DNA from: Rhizobium etli 8C-3
GTDB lineage: Bacteria > Pseudomonadota > Alphaproteobacteria > Rhizobiales > Rhizobiaceae
Direction of reading: 5' to 3'
Assembly (NCBI RefSeq): GCF_001908375.1
Contig: NZ_CP017243.1
Coordinates: 186,001 to 250,000 of the forward strand
Length of the DNA stretch: 64,000 nt
Made by a program: the position numbers and the translations under genes. The notes under the pieces are model-generated. The model worked only from the letters and a program-made list of their open reading frames with translations, did no database searches and had not been told where the DNA came from. Positions 43,126-51,849 of this stretch are shown one piece after another (within the stretch, counting starts at the first letter, position 1; every line of letters starts with the position of its first letter).

Positions 43126-44118
43126 TCACGTGCCCTCGCCGACCGCCAGACCGGCAATCGAACGGTATTGGGCAACCCCTTCTGGCGCCAACTCTTTGAT
43201 AAGAGCCATGAAGTCCTTCGAGACAAGTCGCTGCGCGCGCTCCAGGAGGGCTGGCAGCGGGCTCGCGGGCTCATTCACCTGGTACCAGTGGCAAATGCGG
43301 CCAAGAATTTCGACAACGTCATCGCGGTTGCGGATCACTTCGGGGTAAGAGGCCTTGCTAGAGTCTGGCAATGGAGATGCCGGGGCTGCAGGCTGGGCCC
43401 TTTTCCGATGGGCGTCGACCAGATCCTTGGCCTGGGTGAGTAGCACTATCAGAGGGTCGAATCGAACGGCCTCGTCACTCGCGACGTGCTGCCGAACACT
43501 CGCGTCTAGATGGGTGGCGGCTGCCAGGCTGGCGTGGAGACCAGTGCTGATCTGCTCGAGCTGCAGTGGATCGGTGTCGATGAAGGCGTGCTCGATGGTC
43601 GAACGATCAATTTCCGTAGATTGGGACCGTAGCGCACCAGCCCAATCGCGGAGCGTAAAAGTCCCGAATTGCCTGGAGGAGGTGAGTGGGACTTGGCGTA
43701 TTTCTGCCAAGAGCCCGGAGAGATCGCAGAGGCTCGCTAGAGCGTTGAGGCGAACGGTCTGATCTTCGTCATCTTCTGGATCCGGTCGCGGATGTAGCTC
43801 TGACCAGTAGAGCTCGACATAGGCCGCGAGCAGCTCAAGCCCCCGACTTAGACCAGAGAAGCCGAACTGACTGAGGGCGGATCGTGTGAGCAAGATGCCG
43901 ACTCTTAGATCCTTAGTGCGGGCAGAAAGGTCGAGGCCAAGCCGCCACACCTCTGTCCAATCGGGAGCCTCCTCGGTGGCGATGGAGTCGCCTATCTGCT
44001 GGTGCGGCTTGCCATGCGACGCTATCTCCAGCTCCAGGAAGCTCAAATCGTAATCGAGAGCATCCCCGCATGCGTTGCCGTCGCTGATCGGTTTTAATAG
44101 ATGATCTGCATCGAGCAT
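43126..44118 (-). CDS. tssA: TssA, T6SS assembly chaperone
   Basis: 330 residues from ATG 44118. The N-terminal ImpA_N domain: LLKPISDGNACGDALDYDLSFLELEIA, DWTEVWRLGLDLSARTKDLRVGILLTRSALSQFGFSGLSRGLELLAAYVELYWSELHPRPDPEDDEDQTVRLNALASLC. The C-terminal segment ASYPEVIRNRDDVVEILGRICHWYQVNEPASPLPALLERAQRLVSKDFMALIKELAPEGVAQY is a TssA C-terminal domain. First gene of the minus arm; primes and caps the growing sheath. The start has only a weak ribosome site. Confidence 0.94.
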   Translation of the reverse strand: MLDADHLLKPISDGNACGDALDYDLSFLELEIASHGKPHQQIGDSIATEEAPDWTEVWRLGLDLSARTKDLRVGILLTRSALSQFGFSGLSRGLELLAAYVELYWSELHPRPDPEDDEDQTVRLNALASLCDLSGLLAEIRQVPLTSSRQFGTFTLRDWAGALRSQSTEIDRSTIEHAFIDTDPLQLEQISTGLHASLAAATHLDASVRQHVASDEAVRFDPLIVLLTQAKDLVDAHRKRAQPAAPASPLPDSSKASYPEVIRNRDDVVEILGRICHWYQVNEPASPLPALLERAQRLVSKDFMALIKELAPEGVAQYRSIAGLAVGEGT

Positions 44119-44273
44119 GACCCAAATCCCAGTTTTCCCGACATAAAAGATCGTCGCGCCTCTGTTTCTCAATGTTTAGCAATGAGCAGACGCGATTGCT
44201 CATGCACAATCGACATTCGTATATGTCGTGAATGCTTGGGGCGTGAATGCCGCCGCTTCGGATCTTGACGCAG

Positions 44274-44402
44274 CTATGTGCTGCTCAGGCGCGAGGGACA
44301 CCTTGTGAACAACAAGAAGCTCTTCCGGGTCCATCGGGAGGAGAAGCTCACGATGCGCAAGCGCCGTGGCCGGAAACGAGCGAAAGGCAAGCGTTGGTGT
44401 TG
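44274..44402 (+). pseudogene. IS3-family transposase (OrfB) fragment
   Basis: The plus strand reads LLRREGHLVNNKKLFRVHREEKLTMRKRRGRKRAKGK, the HTH-proximal part of IS3-family OrfB (L.reG..vN.K+..R.yreE.L..R+r.+rk+). Neither the DDE core nor the ends are present. It lies just upstream of tssA, between the two T6SS arms. Confidence 0.65.
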
Positions 44403-45853
44403 ATCCCGCTGGCTGCCAATGATCGTTGGCGCGGGTTCAGGCTTCTGATGGTCGTGAGGAAAGCCGGACTCTCGTCGCCGATACTTCGCTCTCCGGCCTG
44501 CGGTCGCCTGTGGACTGGATCGGGTTGTTGAGGAGCGTGGCAAGCCAAGCACTCTGGCCTCGGCTAACTAACCCTGCAGAGTTCGCCCAGATCGGCAACC
44601 CGCGACGTGATGCAGTGCTACGCATTCGGAATGGTCTCCGCACCTAAACCCGCCGATGCCGCCGCAGATGCGCAACCCACCGCTGGAGCGAACCCCAAAC
44701 TGGATAAACTTGACGGTACAAGCTCAGCCAGATTGAATTGACATCGTCGGGCAGTCGTTGCAAAGGGCAACCTGCGGAGTACCGTTGCAAACGTGAGCCT
44801 GAAGGCCTCCAACTACGAAGTCTTCGCGCGGCCGCCTCCGCGCCAGTTGCTGCATAAGGTGGATGGCGTCCTCGGCGATCGCTCTTGGGGGTGTCGGCGC
44901 GCGGACCCTCATCGAACGAGCAGCCAGCCGGCGGGTCCATCGCGCGTGCAGCGACCCGGCGTCAGTGGTAGAACGGCTCGAGCACTTCAACGGCATTATA
45001 TCTCCTGCGCTCCGCCGGATCGCCGCACGAGGCATATAGGGCGACAATCTGGATGAGATCCGTATTGACCGCATGTAACGATGCTCCCCGAGATTCGCAC
45101 GTTGCCTCATTCATTTTGCTCCCAGTTGGAGCGAAGGAGTGGGGTGCGGAGATGGCGGGGTTTCGCAGCGGCCGGCCTCCTTCGTGAGCGCCATTGCCGT
45201 TTTCGACGGAAGTCGAAGTTTAATAACCATCGTCGCGGTATTTACTTTTGACAATGGGTGTGATGCGGCTTTGCGTGATCTTCTAAAAAGAATCGAGTCC
45301 CGCCGCCAATCCCCCGTTCTATCGCGCACCTACCGCATCCCAACGTGACTGTCGACCCTGCTTCCATTAGTCGTGCAGGGCAACCACGCGGTCTCTCGTG
45401 CAGATCCCTGCGATTTCGAATTGACGGACACCGACCCCGTTTGACGGTCGTGGAGTGCACGCACTTAGTCACCCTAGCCGCCCGCGCACTGCAACCCCGC
45501 TGTAGCGATCCTTCTACCTCTATGCTAAAGAAAGTTTTGGAAAAACTTGCCTCGTCGCCATCGTTCGACGGCGGCCTTGGCGCCAATCTTGCGAGGAGCG
45601 GGCTGATGGTCGCAGCGGCATGCGAGCCGACATTCTGCGCTCCCGACCGTCGAAGACGAGGTCGCTCTCGGCGTGTTAGTCAGCCGGAATGCGCCGGCCG
45701 TCGTGCCCCTAAATATCGATCTCGAGCCAGGTATTGGCCTCCAGACTGAAGAAAAATTCGGCGCTCTCACATGCTCATGCAATCCCGTGGTGGACAACCA
45801 ACGCACATGATGGTGCAGTTCCTAGGGAATGTGGTGATGAGTCATGAGCCGTC
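44403..45853. other. Relic DNA between tssA and repeat gene
   Basis: No intact gene. Near 44890-45060 a frame reads TLIERAASRRVHRACSDPASVVERLEHFNGIISPALRRIAARGI and stops, possibly a decayed transposase or regulator. Around 45590-45740 short protein-like pieces occur in several frames. Nothing I can name. Confidence 0.35.
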
Positions 45854-48574
45854 CTATATCACCTTGAACGCTGCCCTCCTGGCTATCCGTTTCTTCGAGG
45901 CACCCACGATTATGGCGGCATCGGCGGCGCTGAGATCGGGATGGGCCGCCTTCAGTGCGTCTGCCCACGCCCCCTTGCTCTGCCCCGGCAGCTGCGGTGT
46001 CTGCCTAGCGATTTCGTCCAGCCTCGCCTGATCCTGGGCCGACACCGTCCGGAACGCCGCCCTCCTGGCGATATCGTCCCTAAAGGTGCCCAGGATGGTG
46101 GCGGCATCGGCGGCGCTGAGATCGGGATGGGCCGCCTTCAGCGCATCGGCCCAGGCCGCATTGCTCCCCCCCTGCCGCGGTGTTGCCGCCGCGATTTCGT
46201 CCAGCCTCGCCTGGTCCTGGGCCGACACCGTCCGGAACGCCGCCCTTTTAGCAATATCCTGCTTTATGGCACCCACGATTACGGCGGCATCGGCGGCGCT
46301 GAGATCGGGATGGGCCGCCTTCAGCGCGTCCGCCCAGGCCGCCTTGCTCTGCCCCGGCAGCTGCGGTGTCTGCCTAGCGAGTTCGTCCAGCCTCGCCTGG
46401 TCCTGGGCCGACACCGTCCGGAACGCCGCCCTCCTGGCGATTTCGTCCTTTGCGGCGCCCACGATGGTGGCGGCATCGGCGGCGCTGAGATCGGGATGGG
46501 CCGCCTTCAGCGTGTCCGCCCACGCCCCCTTGCTCTGCCCCGGCAGCTGCGGTGTCACCGCCGCGATTTCGTCCAGCCTCGCCTGGTCCTGGGCCGACAC
46601 CGTCCGGAACGCTGCCCTCACGGCGATATCGTCCTTTAAGGCGCCCACGATTGTGGCGGCATCGGCGGCGCTGAGATCGGGATGGGCCGCCTTCAGCGCG
46701 TCCGCCCACGCCCCCTTGCTCTGCCTCGACTGTCGCGGTGTTTGCCTGGCGATTTCGTCCAGCCTCGCCTGGTCCTGAGCCGACACCGTCCGGAACGCCG
46801 CCCTTTTAGCAATATTATGCTTTACGGAACCCACAATTATGGCGGCATCGGAGGCGCTGAGATCGGGATGGGCCGCCTTCAGCGCGTCCGCCCATGCCCC
46901 CTTGCTCTGCCCCGGCAGCCGCGGTGTCTGCCTAGCGATTTCGTCCAGCCTCGCCTGATCCTGGGCCGACACCGTCTGGAAAGCCGCCCTCCTGGCGATA
47001 ACCCGCTTTACGGCGCCCACGATGGCGGCGGCATCGGCGGCGCTGAGATCGGGATGGGCCGCCTTCAGTGCGTCCGCCCACGCCCCCTTGCTCTGCCCCG
47101 GTAGCTGCGGTGTCTGCCTGGCGATTTCGTCCAGCCTCGCGTGGTCCTGGGCCGACACCGTCTGGAACGCTGTCCTTTTAGCAATATCCTGCTTTACGGC
47201 ATTCACGATTATGGCGGCATCGGCGGCGCTGAGATCGGGATGGGCCGCCTTCAGCGCGTCCGCCCACGCCCCCTTGCTCTGCCCCGGCAGCCGCGGTGTC
47301 ACCGCCGCGATTTCGTCCAGTCTCGCCTGGTCCTGGGCCGACACCGTCTGGAACGCGGCCCTTTTAGCAATATCCTGCTTTACGGCACCCACGATTATGG
47401 CGGCATCGGCGGCGCTGAGATCGGGATGGGCCGCCTTCAGCGCGTCCGCCCACGCCCCCTTGCTCTGCCCCGGTAGCTGCGGTGTCTGCCTGGCGATTTC
47501 GTCCAGCCTCGCCTGGTCCTGGGCCGACACCGTCCGGAACGCCGTCCTCCTTGCAATATCGTCCTTAAAAGAGCCCACGGTTATGGCGGCATCGGCGGCG
47601 CTGAGATCGGGATGGGCCGCCTTCAGCGCGTCCGCCCACGCCCCCTTGCTCTGCCCCGGCAGCTGCGGTGTCGCCGCCTTGATCTCGTCAAGCCTCGCCC
47701 GGTCCTGGGCCGACACCGTTCGATACGCCGCCCTCCTGGCGATAACCCGCTTTACGACGCCCACGATTACGGCGGCATCGGCGGCGCTGAGATAGGGATG
47801 GGCCGCCTTCAGCGCGTCCGCCCACGCCCCCTTGCTCTGCCTCGACTGCCGCGGTGTCTGCCTGGCGATTTCGTCCAGCCTCGCCTGGTCCTGGGCCGAC
47901 ACCGTCCGGAACGCCGCTCGAGGCCCCACGATTATGCCGGCATTCGCGGCGCTGAGATCAGGCGCCAACGCCAGCGGCCTTTGAGCATATAACGTCTGCC
48001 TGCGGCTGGGCCTGGGATCTGCGTCCTTCTCAGTAGTCCGCCTCTTGCGCCCGCCACCGGTCGGATCGCTGGGCTCCGCGGGCACCTCGGACATGGCCGA
48101 ATGCTCCTCTCTTCCACCCGGCACCTCGGTGGGCCCGGCAACCGCTGAGGCTTCTAAATTCCCAAGGCCATGCAGCCCCCCGCGCTGAGGGCCAGTCTCC
48201 AGCGGCTGGCCCTCGACGAGGTGAATAGTGCGATCGGCATTATTGTATTCATCTGTTGTCCTCGTGAGGTTGAACGCGGTCTCTGCCGGGACGACCGGAA
48301 CTCTCGTCAGTTCCGTCATGTCAGCCATCATTTGCGGGGTTTGTTCTTCAGGGCTTTGAAGCTCGGTCGGCGGGCTTGGCTGGCCGACGCTTAGCCTTTC
48401 CACGTAACGCAATACCGAATTCTCTTGCCAGATGTCGTCCGAATTGAAGTTGTCGGCCACTTGATCGACACGCGCCACTGAAGACTGCGCTCTTTGATCC
48501 GCTGGGTGCCGGCCCTCATCCGGCCGCGAAGAGCCCTGCCCCTTAGTCCGAGGGTCCCTGTCAACCATGCTCAC
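45854..48574 (-). CDS. 906-aa tandem-repeat protein, candidate effector
   Basis: Residues 1-175 are polar and Pro/Glu/Ser-rich, with no signal peptide, and end in a basic stretch GGGRKRRTTEKDADPRPSRR that looks like a bipartite nuclear-localisation signal. A half repeat and then 11 tandem units of 62 residues (unit 10 has 61) follow up to the C-terminus. Each unit reads roughly TVSAQDQARLDEIARQTP, LPGQSKGAWADALKAAHP, DLSAADAAIIVGAVKQDI, AKRAAF, i.e. three or four helices. Most variation falls after IVG (xxKxxIAxR) and after LDEI. No catalytic domain. It lies between the two T6SS arms. No known family recognised; TAL-type repeats are half this length and unrelated in sequence. Confidence 0.85.
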   Translation of the reverse strand: MSMVDRDPRTKGQGSSRPDEGRHPADQRAQSSVARVDQVADNFNSDDIWQENSVLRYVERLSVGQPSPPTELQSPEEQTPQMMADMTELTRVPVVPAETAFNLTRTTDEYNNADRTIHLVEGQPLETGPQRGGLHGLGNLEASAVAGPTEVPGGREEHSAMSEVPAEPSDPTGGGRKRRTTEKDADPRPSRRQTLYAQRPLALAPDLSAANAGIIVGPRAAFRTVSAQDQARLDEIARQTPRQSRQSKGAWADALKAAHPYLSAADAAVIVGVVKRVIARRAAYRTVSAQDRARLDEIKAATPQLPGQSKGAWADALKAAHPDLSAADAAITVGSFKDDIARRTAFRTVSAQDQARLDEIARQTPQLPGQSKGAWADALKAAHPDLSAADAAIIVGAVKQDIAKRAAFQTVSAQDQARLDEIAAVTPRLPGQSKGAWADALKAAHPDLSAADAAIIVNAVKQDIAKRTAFQTVSAQDHARLDEIARQTPQLPGQSKGAWADALKAAHPDLSAADAAAIVGAVKRVIARRAAFQTVSAQDQARLDEIARQTPRLPGQSKGAWADALKAAHPDLSASDAAIIVGSVKHNIAKRAAFRTVSAQDQARLDEIARQTPRQSRQSKGAWADALKAAHPDLSAADAATIVGALKDDIAVRAAFRTVSAQDQARLDEIAAVTPQLPGQSKGAWADTLKAAHPDLSAADAATIVGAAKDEIARRAAFRTVSAQDQARLDELARQTPQLPGQSKAAWADALKAAHPDLSAADAAVIVGAIKQDIAKRAAFRTVSAQDQARLDEIAAATPRQGGSNAAWADALKAAHPDLSAADAATILGTFRDDIARRAAFRTVSAQDQARLDEIARQTPQLPGQSKGAWADALKAAHPDLSAADAAIIVGASKKRIARRAAFKVI
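45860..47925 (-). repeat. Eleven in-frame 186-bp tandem repeats
   Basis: The phrase GAGATCGGGATGGGCCGCC and its neighbours recur every 186 bp (one unit 183 bp) across the region. Repeats are highly similar at DNA level, including silent sites, implying recent expansion or homogenisation. They are coding repeats of the 906-aa gene, not a CRISPR array. Confidence 0.92.
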
Positions 48575-48606
48575 CCCCCTGGGATATGGCCTTCAGGAAA
48601 CAAGGG

Positions 48607-48633
48607 GTCAGCTGTCGGGCACCGACTGCTGAC
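48607..48633. promoter_or_regulatory. 12-bp inverted repeat before repeat-protein gene
   Basis: GTCAGCTGTCGG and CCGACTGCTGAC pair with one mismatch around a 3-bp centre (GCA), 33 bp upstream of the start at 48574. GTCAG...TCG recalls the beginning of a tts box (TtsI site), but spacing differs by one base and the second half does not fit. It is more safely a dyad operator or hairpin. Confidence 0.45.
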
Positions 48634-49287
48634 GGAAGGTCAGAATTTATCAGGGGCTCAAGCGACTTAACCAGAGTGCAAGGGGCGCGACTGCGACCAT
48701 CGACCGCTCCAGCTTGCCGAGCCTCGTTCGGACGCCGCTCAATCACCGTGGGTCCCGTTTTTTGCTGTTGTGGCATGGGGCGGCTCTGCGGAATCGAGCT
48801 CAGGTGACGGGAGGCCGGCAGATCCCGAAGACATGGCCAGGCCGTTGATAACTGGTAGCGTAAACGCATCATTGCAGCAGAACCTCAAAAACCACGGAGA
48901 AGAGCCCGCGATTCAAACTAGCGCAGTCCCGGTATTGGATTGCATGCACAGGTGATATGCTCGCATCCGGTTAGTGAGCGGCTATGGCGCAGCTCCTGCG
49001 TGAACCCATAACGACAGCGGCGATCCTTCGAGAGATGCAGCGACGACCCGTTCTCCAGACCGGAGGTCCGTGCTTGATGTGGCGATCGGCACGGATTGCT
49101 ATCAACGCTGACGGCCGCCGGTGCCGCGCAAGCCGGTTACGACGAAACATCGACATGATCTCTTCTATGGTGGGATTGGCCCACCGATACCAGGGTAGTG
49201 GCAACTGTCGCCAATTGCGGCGCCAGTGAGGTCGGCCTTCATCTTCGAACTCCTTGCTGGCTTCCGCTAAACAACGCGGCCTTATCA
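48634..49287. other. Unassigned DNA upstream of repeat gene
   Basis: Short frames only on both strands; no domain seen. It presumably holds the promoter of the repeat-protein gene near the inverted repeat at 48607-48633. Confidence 0.3.
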
Positions 49288-49860
49288 CAAAAGGCTGGGA
49301 GATTTAACGATGATCCCGGCATCCGGACTTCTGCGCATTGCCGGCCGGTAATAGCGCGAAAGACTTGCAGCAATCGCAGCGCCGGCGGCACCCGTGACTA
49401 GTATCCGCACTGCCTGGCCCGTAACAATGCGCTGTGACCAGCGGAAGCCGATCTCGTGGAAAGACAAGGCATGCTGCGGGCTGATATGATGAAAGACGCC
49501 GGCAATGGTGCGGCGGACCCGGGACTTGAAACCTCCCACCGAGTGGACGGCGACTTGGACGAATTCGCGGCTCGAATGCTTTACGTTCTCATGCGTAGCA
49601 AAGCTCTTGCCAATCGCCATGAACGCCTCACCGCCCAGCAGGCAGGTTGCGGTTCGATCCCTTTCGCCGTCGCGCGCCCTGCATGTATCGAAAGGCCTTT
49701 TCGGCCCCGTCCAGGCGGTAGACCGTCCGGATCCATTCTCGGTCGCTCACCGAGATGAAAACGGTCGATCTCCACCGTGCCATCTTGCATGTGCTCGCGC
49801 GCCAACATGAGGCGCAGCGCATATCCCATTCGCTAGCTATTGGGCATCACCAAATGTGGA
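49288..49860 (-). pseudogene. IS1595-family transposase remnant
   Basis: In the minus-strand frames, EAFMAIGKSFATHENVKHSSREFVQVAVHSVGGFKSRVRRTIAGVFHHISPQHALSFHEIGFRWSQR matches the C-terminal half of IS1595-type transposases (...H..V.HS..EFV...vH.nt.E.f....+...GvfH.iS..hl...+.E..fRwn.R). Upstream pieces (DGAEKAFRYM) are in other frames. At least one frameshift and no ends; inactive. Confidence 0.65.
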
Positions 49861-50486
49861 AATGCCTATCTTCGCCGCATGAATGATCCATGCCGCCAGG
49901 GCTGCTATCCCGCACCTGGCGCGAACCGGGACTGCAACCGGTTCGTGGATCGTGTCCAGGAGGTGGTTGTCTAATCGCTAAACTGGTCGTCAAGGTGCTT
50001 TAGGGGCGGCGGCGCGTGAAGACGATGTTGGCGGCGGCACTGCCTCAGCGTATTCAGGAACATTTTCGACGAGGCAATGCGCATCACGTGTCACCTTGCC
50101 TGTTGCGCTGCTCTTTTGGCCCCGTACTTGCGGCGCCGGGTCTCAAGGCTTCCGGGCGGTCATTTGCGAGATTCATCTCGTACGAGTGACAGGACAGGCG
50201 AATTGGCGCGTTGTAGGTCAGTGTGAACATGAACGACCAATAAGGCTCTGAGGGCAACGGGCTACTGAGCGACAGTCTAGATGAGACCCCTTGCTTGTCG
50301 CGCTGCAAGGGGGCTCATGACCAATCCTGATGAGCTTCGGCGCTTGCATATCTGAGCTGTCCCGACACGCGATGCCCTTCTACCAGCGCATTGTTGGATA
50401 TCAGATGTGCATGCAAGGGGGCAGTGAAGCTCTGCTACTTTTACGGAGAAAGCCGTTCTGTCAGGTGGACGCGAGGCGAGTCTTGA
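49861..50486. other. Region upstream of tssK
   Basis: No gene supported. The tssK promoter must lie here; I see no clear sigma-54 or NifA-type element. Confidence 0.3.
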
Positions 50487-51842
50487 ATGTCGTGGAATAA
50501 TAGGGTCGTCTGGTCGGAGGGCTTGTTCCTCCGCCCGCAGCATTTTCAGCAGGCCGATCGTCACGTCGAACAGCTGGTGCGCAGCAGGACGGCGGTTTTG
50601 CATGGGTACGGGTGGGGTATCAGCGAGCTGCGGCTCAATCGAGAGCTGCTTGGTCTCGGTAAGATCGCCATCGAAGCGGCTCGCGGCGTCTTGGAGGACG
50701 GGATGCCCTTCAGTATTCCTGACGAAGCCAACCAGCCAACTCCCTACGACGTTCCGCCGGATTTTCGAGATTCGCTTATTCACTTGGCGGTACCGTTTTA
50801 TCAACCCGGCGCTCTTGAAACCGACGCGCAAGCGGGAATTGACGTACCTATCCGCTTCGCAGTCTCCACTGAGGATGTTGTCGACACCAACGCTGGCGAG
50901 CGAGGCAGCGCCTCCATCGACGTAGCGAGGCTGGATTTTCGACTGCTGCCGGACGCGGCAGACCGGTCTGGCTACACTTGCATCCCAATCGCCCGTATCA
51001 TAGAGGTCCGGGCCGACCGACAGATCATTCTGGACGAAACGCACGTGCCGCCAACCCCCGACTGCGCCAGCTCCCGGGTCCTCTCGAACTACATCACTGA
51101 GATCACCGGCCTGCTTCACCATCGTGGTGAAGCTCTGGCCACTCGGGTCTCCCAGTCGGGAACGAGCCGGGTTGCAGAGCTCGCGGACTTCCTTCTGCTG
51201 CAGGCGATCAATCGGTACGAGCCGTACTTCTGCCACCTGTCCAAGGCCGCCGTTGTAAATCCGGAATCGCTGTATGTTGTCATGCTCCAATTGGCGGGTG
51301 AACTAGCCACGTTCGCCCGCGTCGATAAACGTGCCCCGACCCTTGGTGTTTACAAGCACGACTCTCTCGCGGAGGCGTTTTTGCCAGTGATGCAGTCGAT
51401 CCGGGCTTCGCTGGGTGCAGTGATTGAGCAGACTGCGGTCCCCGTACCGCTGCAGCGGCAAAAATACGGTGTCCATGTGGCTGAGGTGGCCGACCGCTCT
51501 CTCTTTACGACCTCGAGCTTCGTGCTGGCTGCTCGGGCTGATATTGAGGTCGAGCGCCTCCGGCGCGAGTTCCCGTCTCAGATTAAGATCGGCCCGGCGG
51601 AGAAAATCACGGAACTCGTCAATGTCGCACTGCCCGGCATTATCATCAATCCCCTACCGGTCGCGCCGCGTCAGATCCCGTTCCATGTTGGATTCAGCTA
51701 TTTCGAGATCGATCAAAATAGCCGCTTCTGGAAGGATATGCCCCAATCCGCCGGCTTGGCGCTGCACGTTGCTGGCGACTTCCCAAATCTCGAAATGGCT
51801 CTCTGGGCCATCCGAGCCGGACAGAACCCACATTTGAGTTAG
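50487..51842 (+). CDS. tssK: TssK, T6SS baseplate-to-membrane linker
   Basis: 451 residues, usual length. Opening MSWNNRVVWSEGLFLRPQHFQQADRHVEQLVRSRTAVLHGYGWGISELRLNRELLGLGKIAIEAARGVLEDGMPFSIP is diagnostic. Later PIARIIEVRADRQIILDETHVPP, the helical block DFLLLQAINRYEPYFCHLSKAAVVNPESLYVVMLQLAGELATF and C-terminal QIPFHVGFSYFEIDQNSRFWKDMPQSAGLALHVAGDFPNLEMALWAIR. First gene of the plus arm; ATG 50487 follows a short GC-rich leader. Trimers connect the baseplate to TssL/TssM. Confidence 0.96.
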   Translation: MSWNNRVVWSEGLFLRPQHFQQADRHVEQLVRSRTAVLHGYGWGISELRLNRELLGLGKIAIEAARGVLEDGMPFSIPDEANQPTPYDVPPDFRDSLIHLAVPFYQPGALETDAQAGIDVPIRFAVSTEDVVDTNAGERGSASIDVARLDFRLLPDAADRSGYTCIPIARIIEVRADRQIILDETHVPPTPDCASSRVLSNYITEITGLLHHRGEALATRVSQSGTSRVAELADFLLLQAINRYEPYFCHLSKAAVVNPESLYVVMLQLAGELATFARVDKRAPTLGVYKHDSLAEAFLPVMQSIRASLGAVIEQTAVPVPLQRQKYGVHVAEVADRSLFTTSSFVLAARADIEVERLRREFPSQIKIGPAEKITELVNVALPGIIINPLPVAPRQIPFHVGFSYFEIDQNSRFWKDMPQSAGLALHVAGDFPNLEMALWAIRAGQNPHLS

Positions 51843-51849
51843 CCCACCA

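Noticed and set aside
46086..47795. Plus-strand repeat-containing frames opposite the 906-aa gene
   Set aside because: They are the mirror of the 186-bp coding repeats; only the minus frame runs through all repeats with a sensible N-terminus.
45860..47960. CRISPR array
   Set aside because: Repeat period is 186 bp, fully coding, with no unique spacers and no cas genes.
45854..48574. TAL-effector-like repeat
   Set aside because: TAL repeats are 33-35 residues with a different consensus; these are 62 residues and unrelated in sequence.
48607..48633. TtsI (tts) box
   Set aside because: Starts GTCAG but the gap to TCG is one base short and the second half does not fit; kept only as a dyad.
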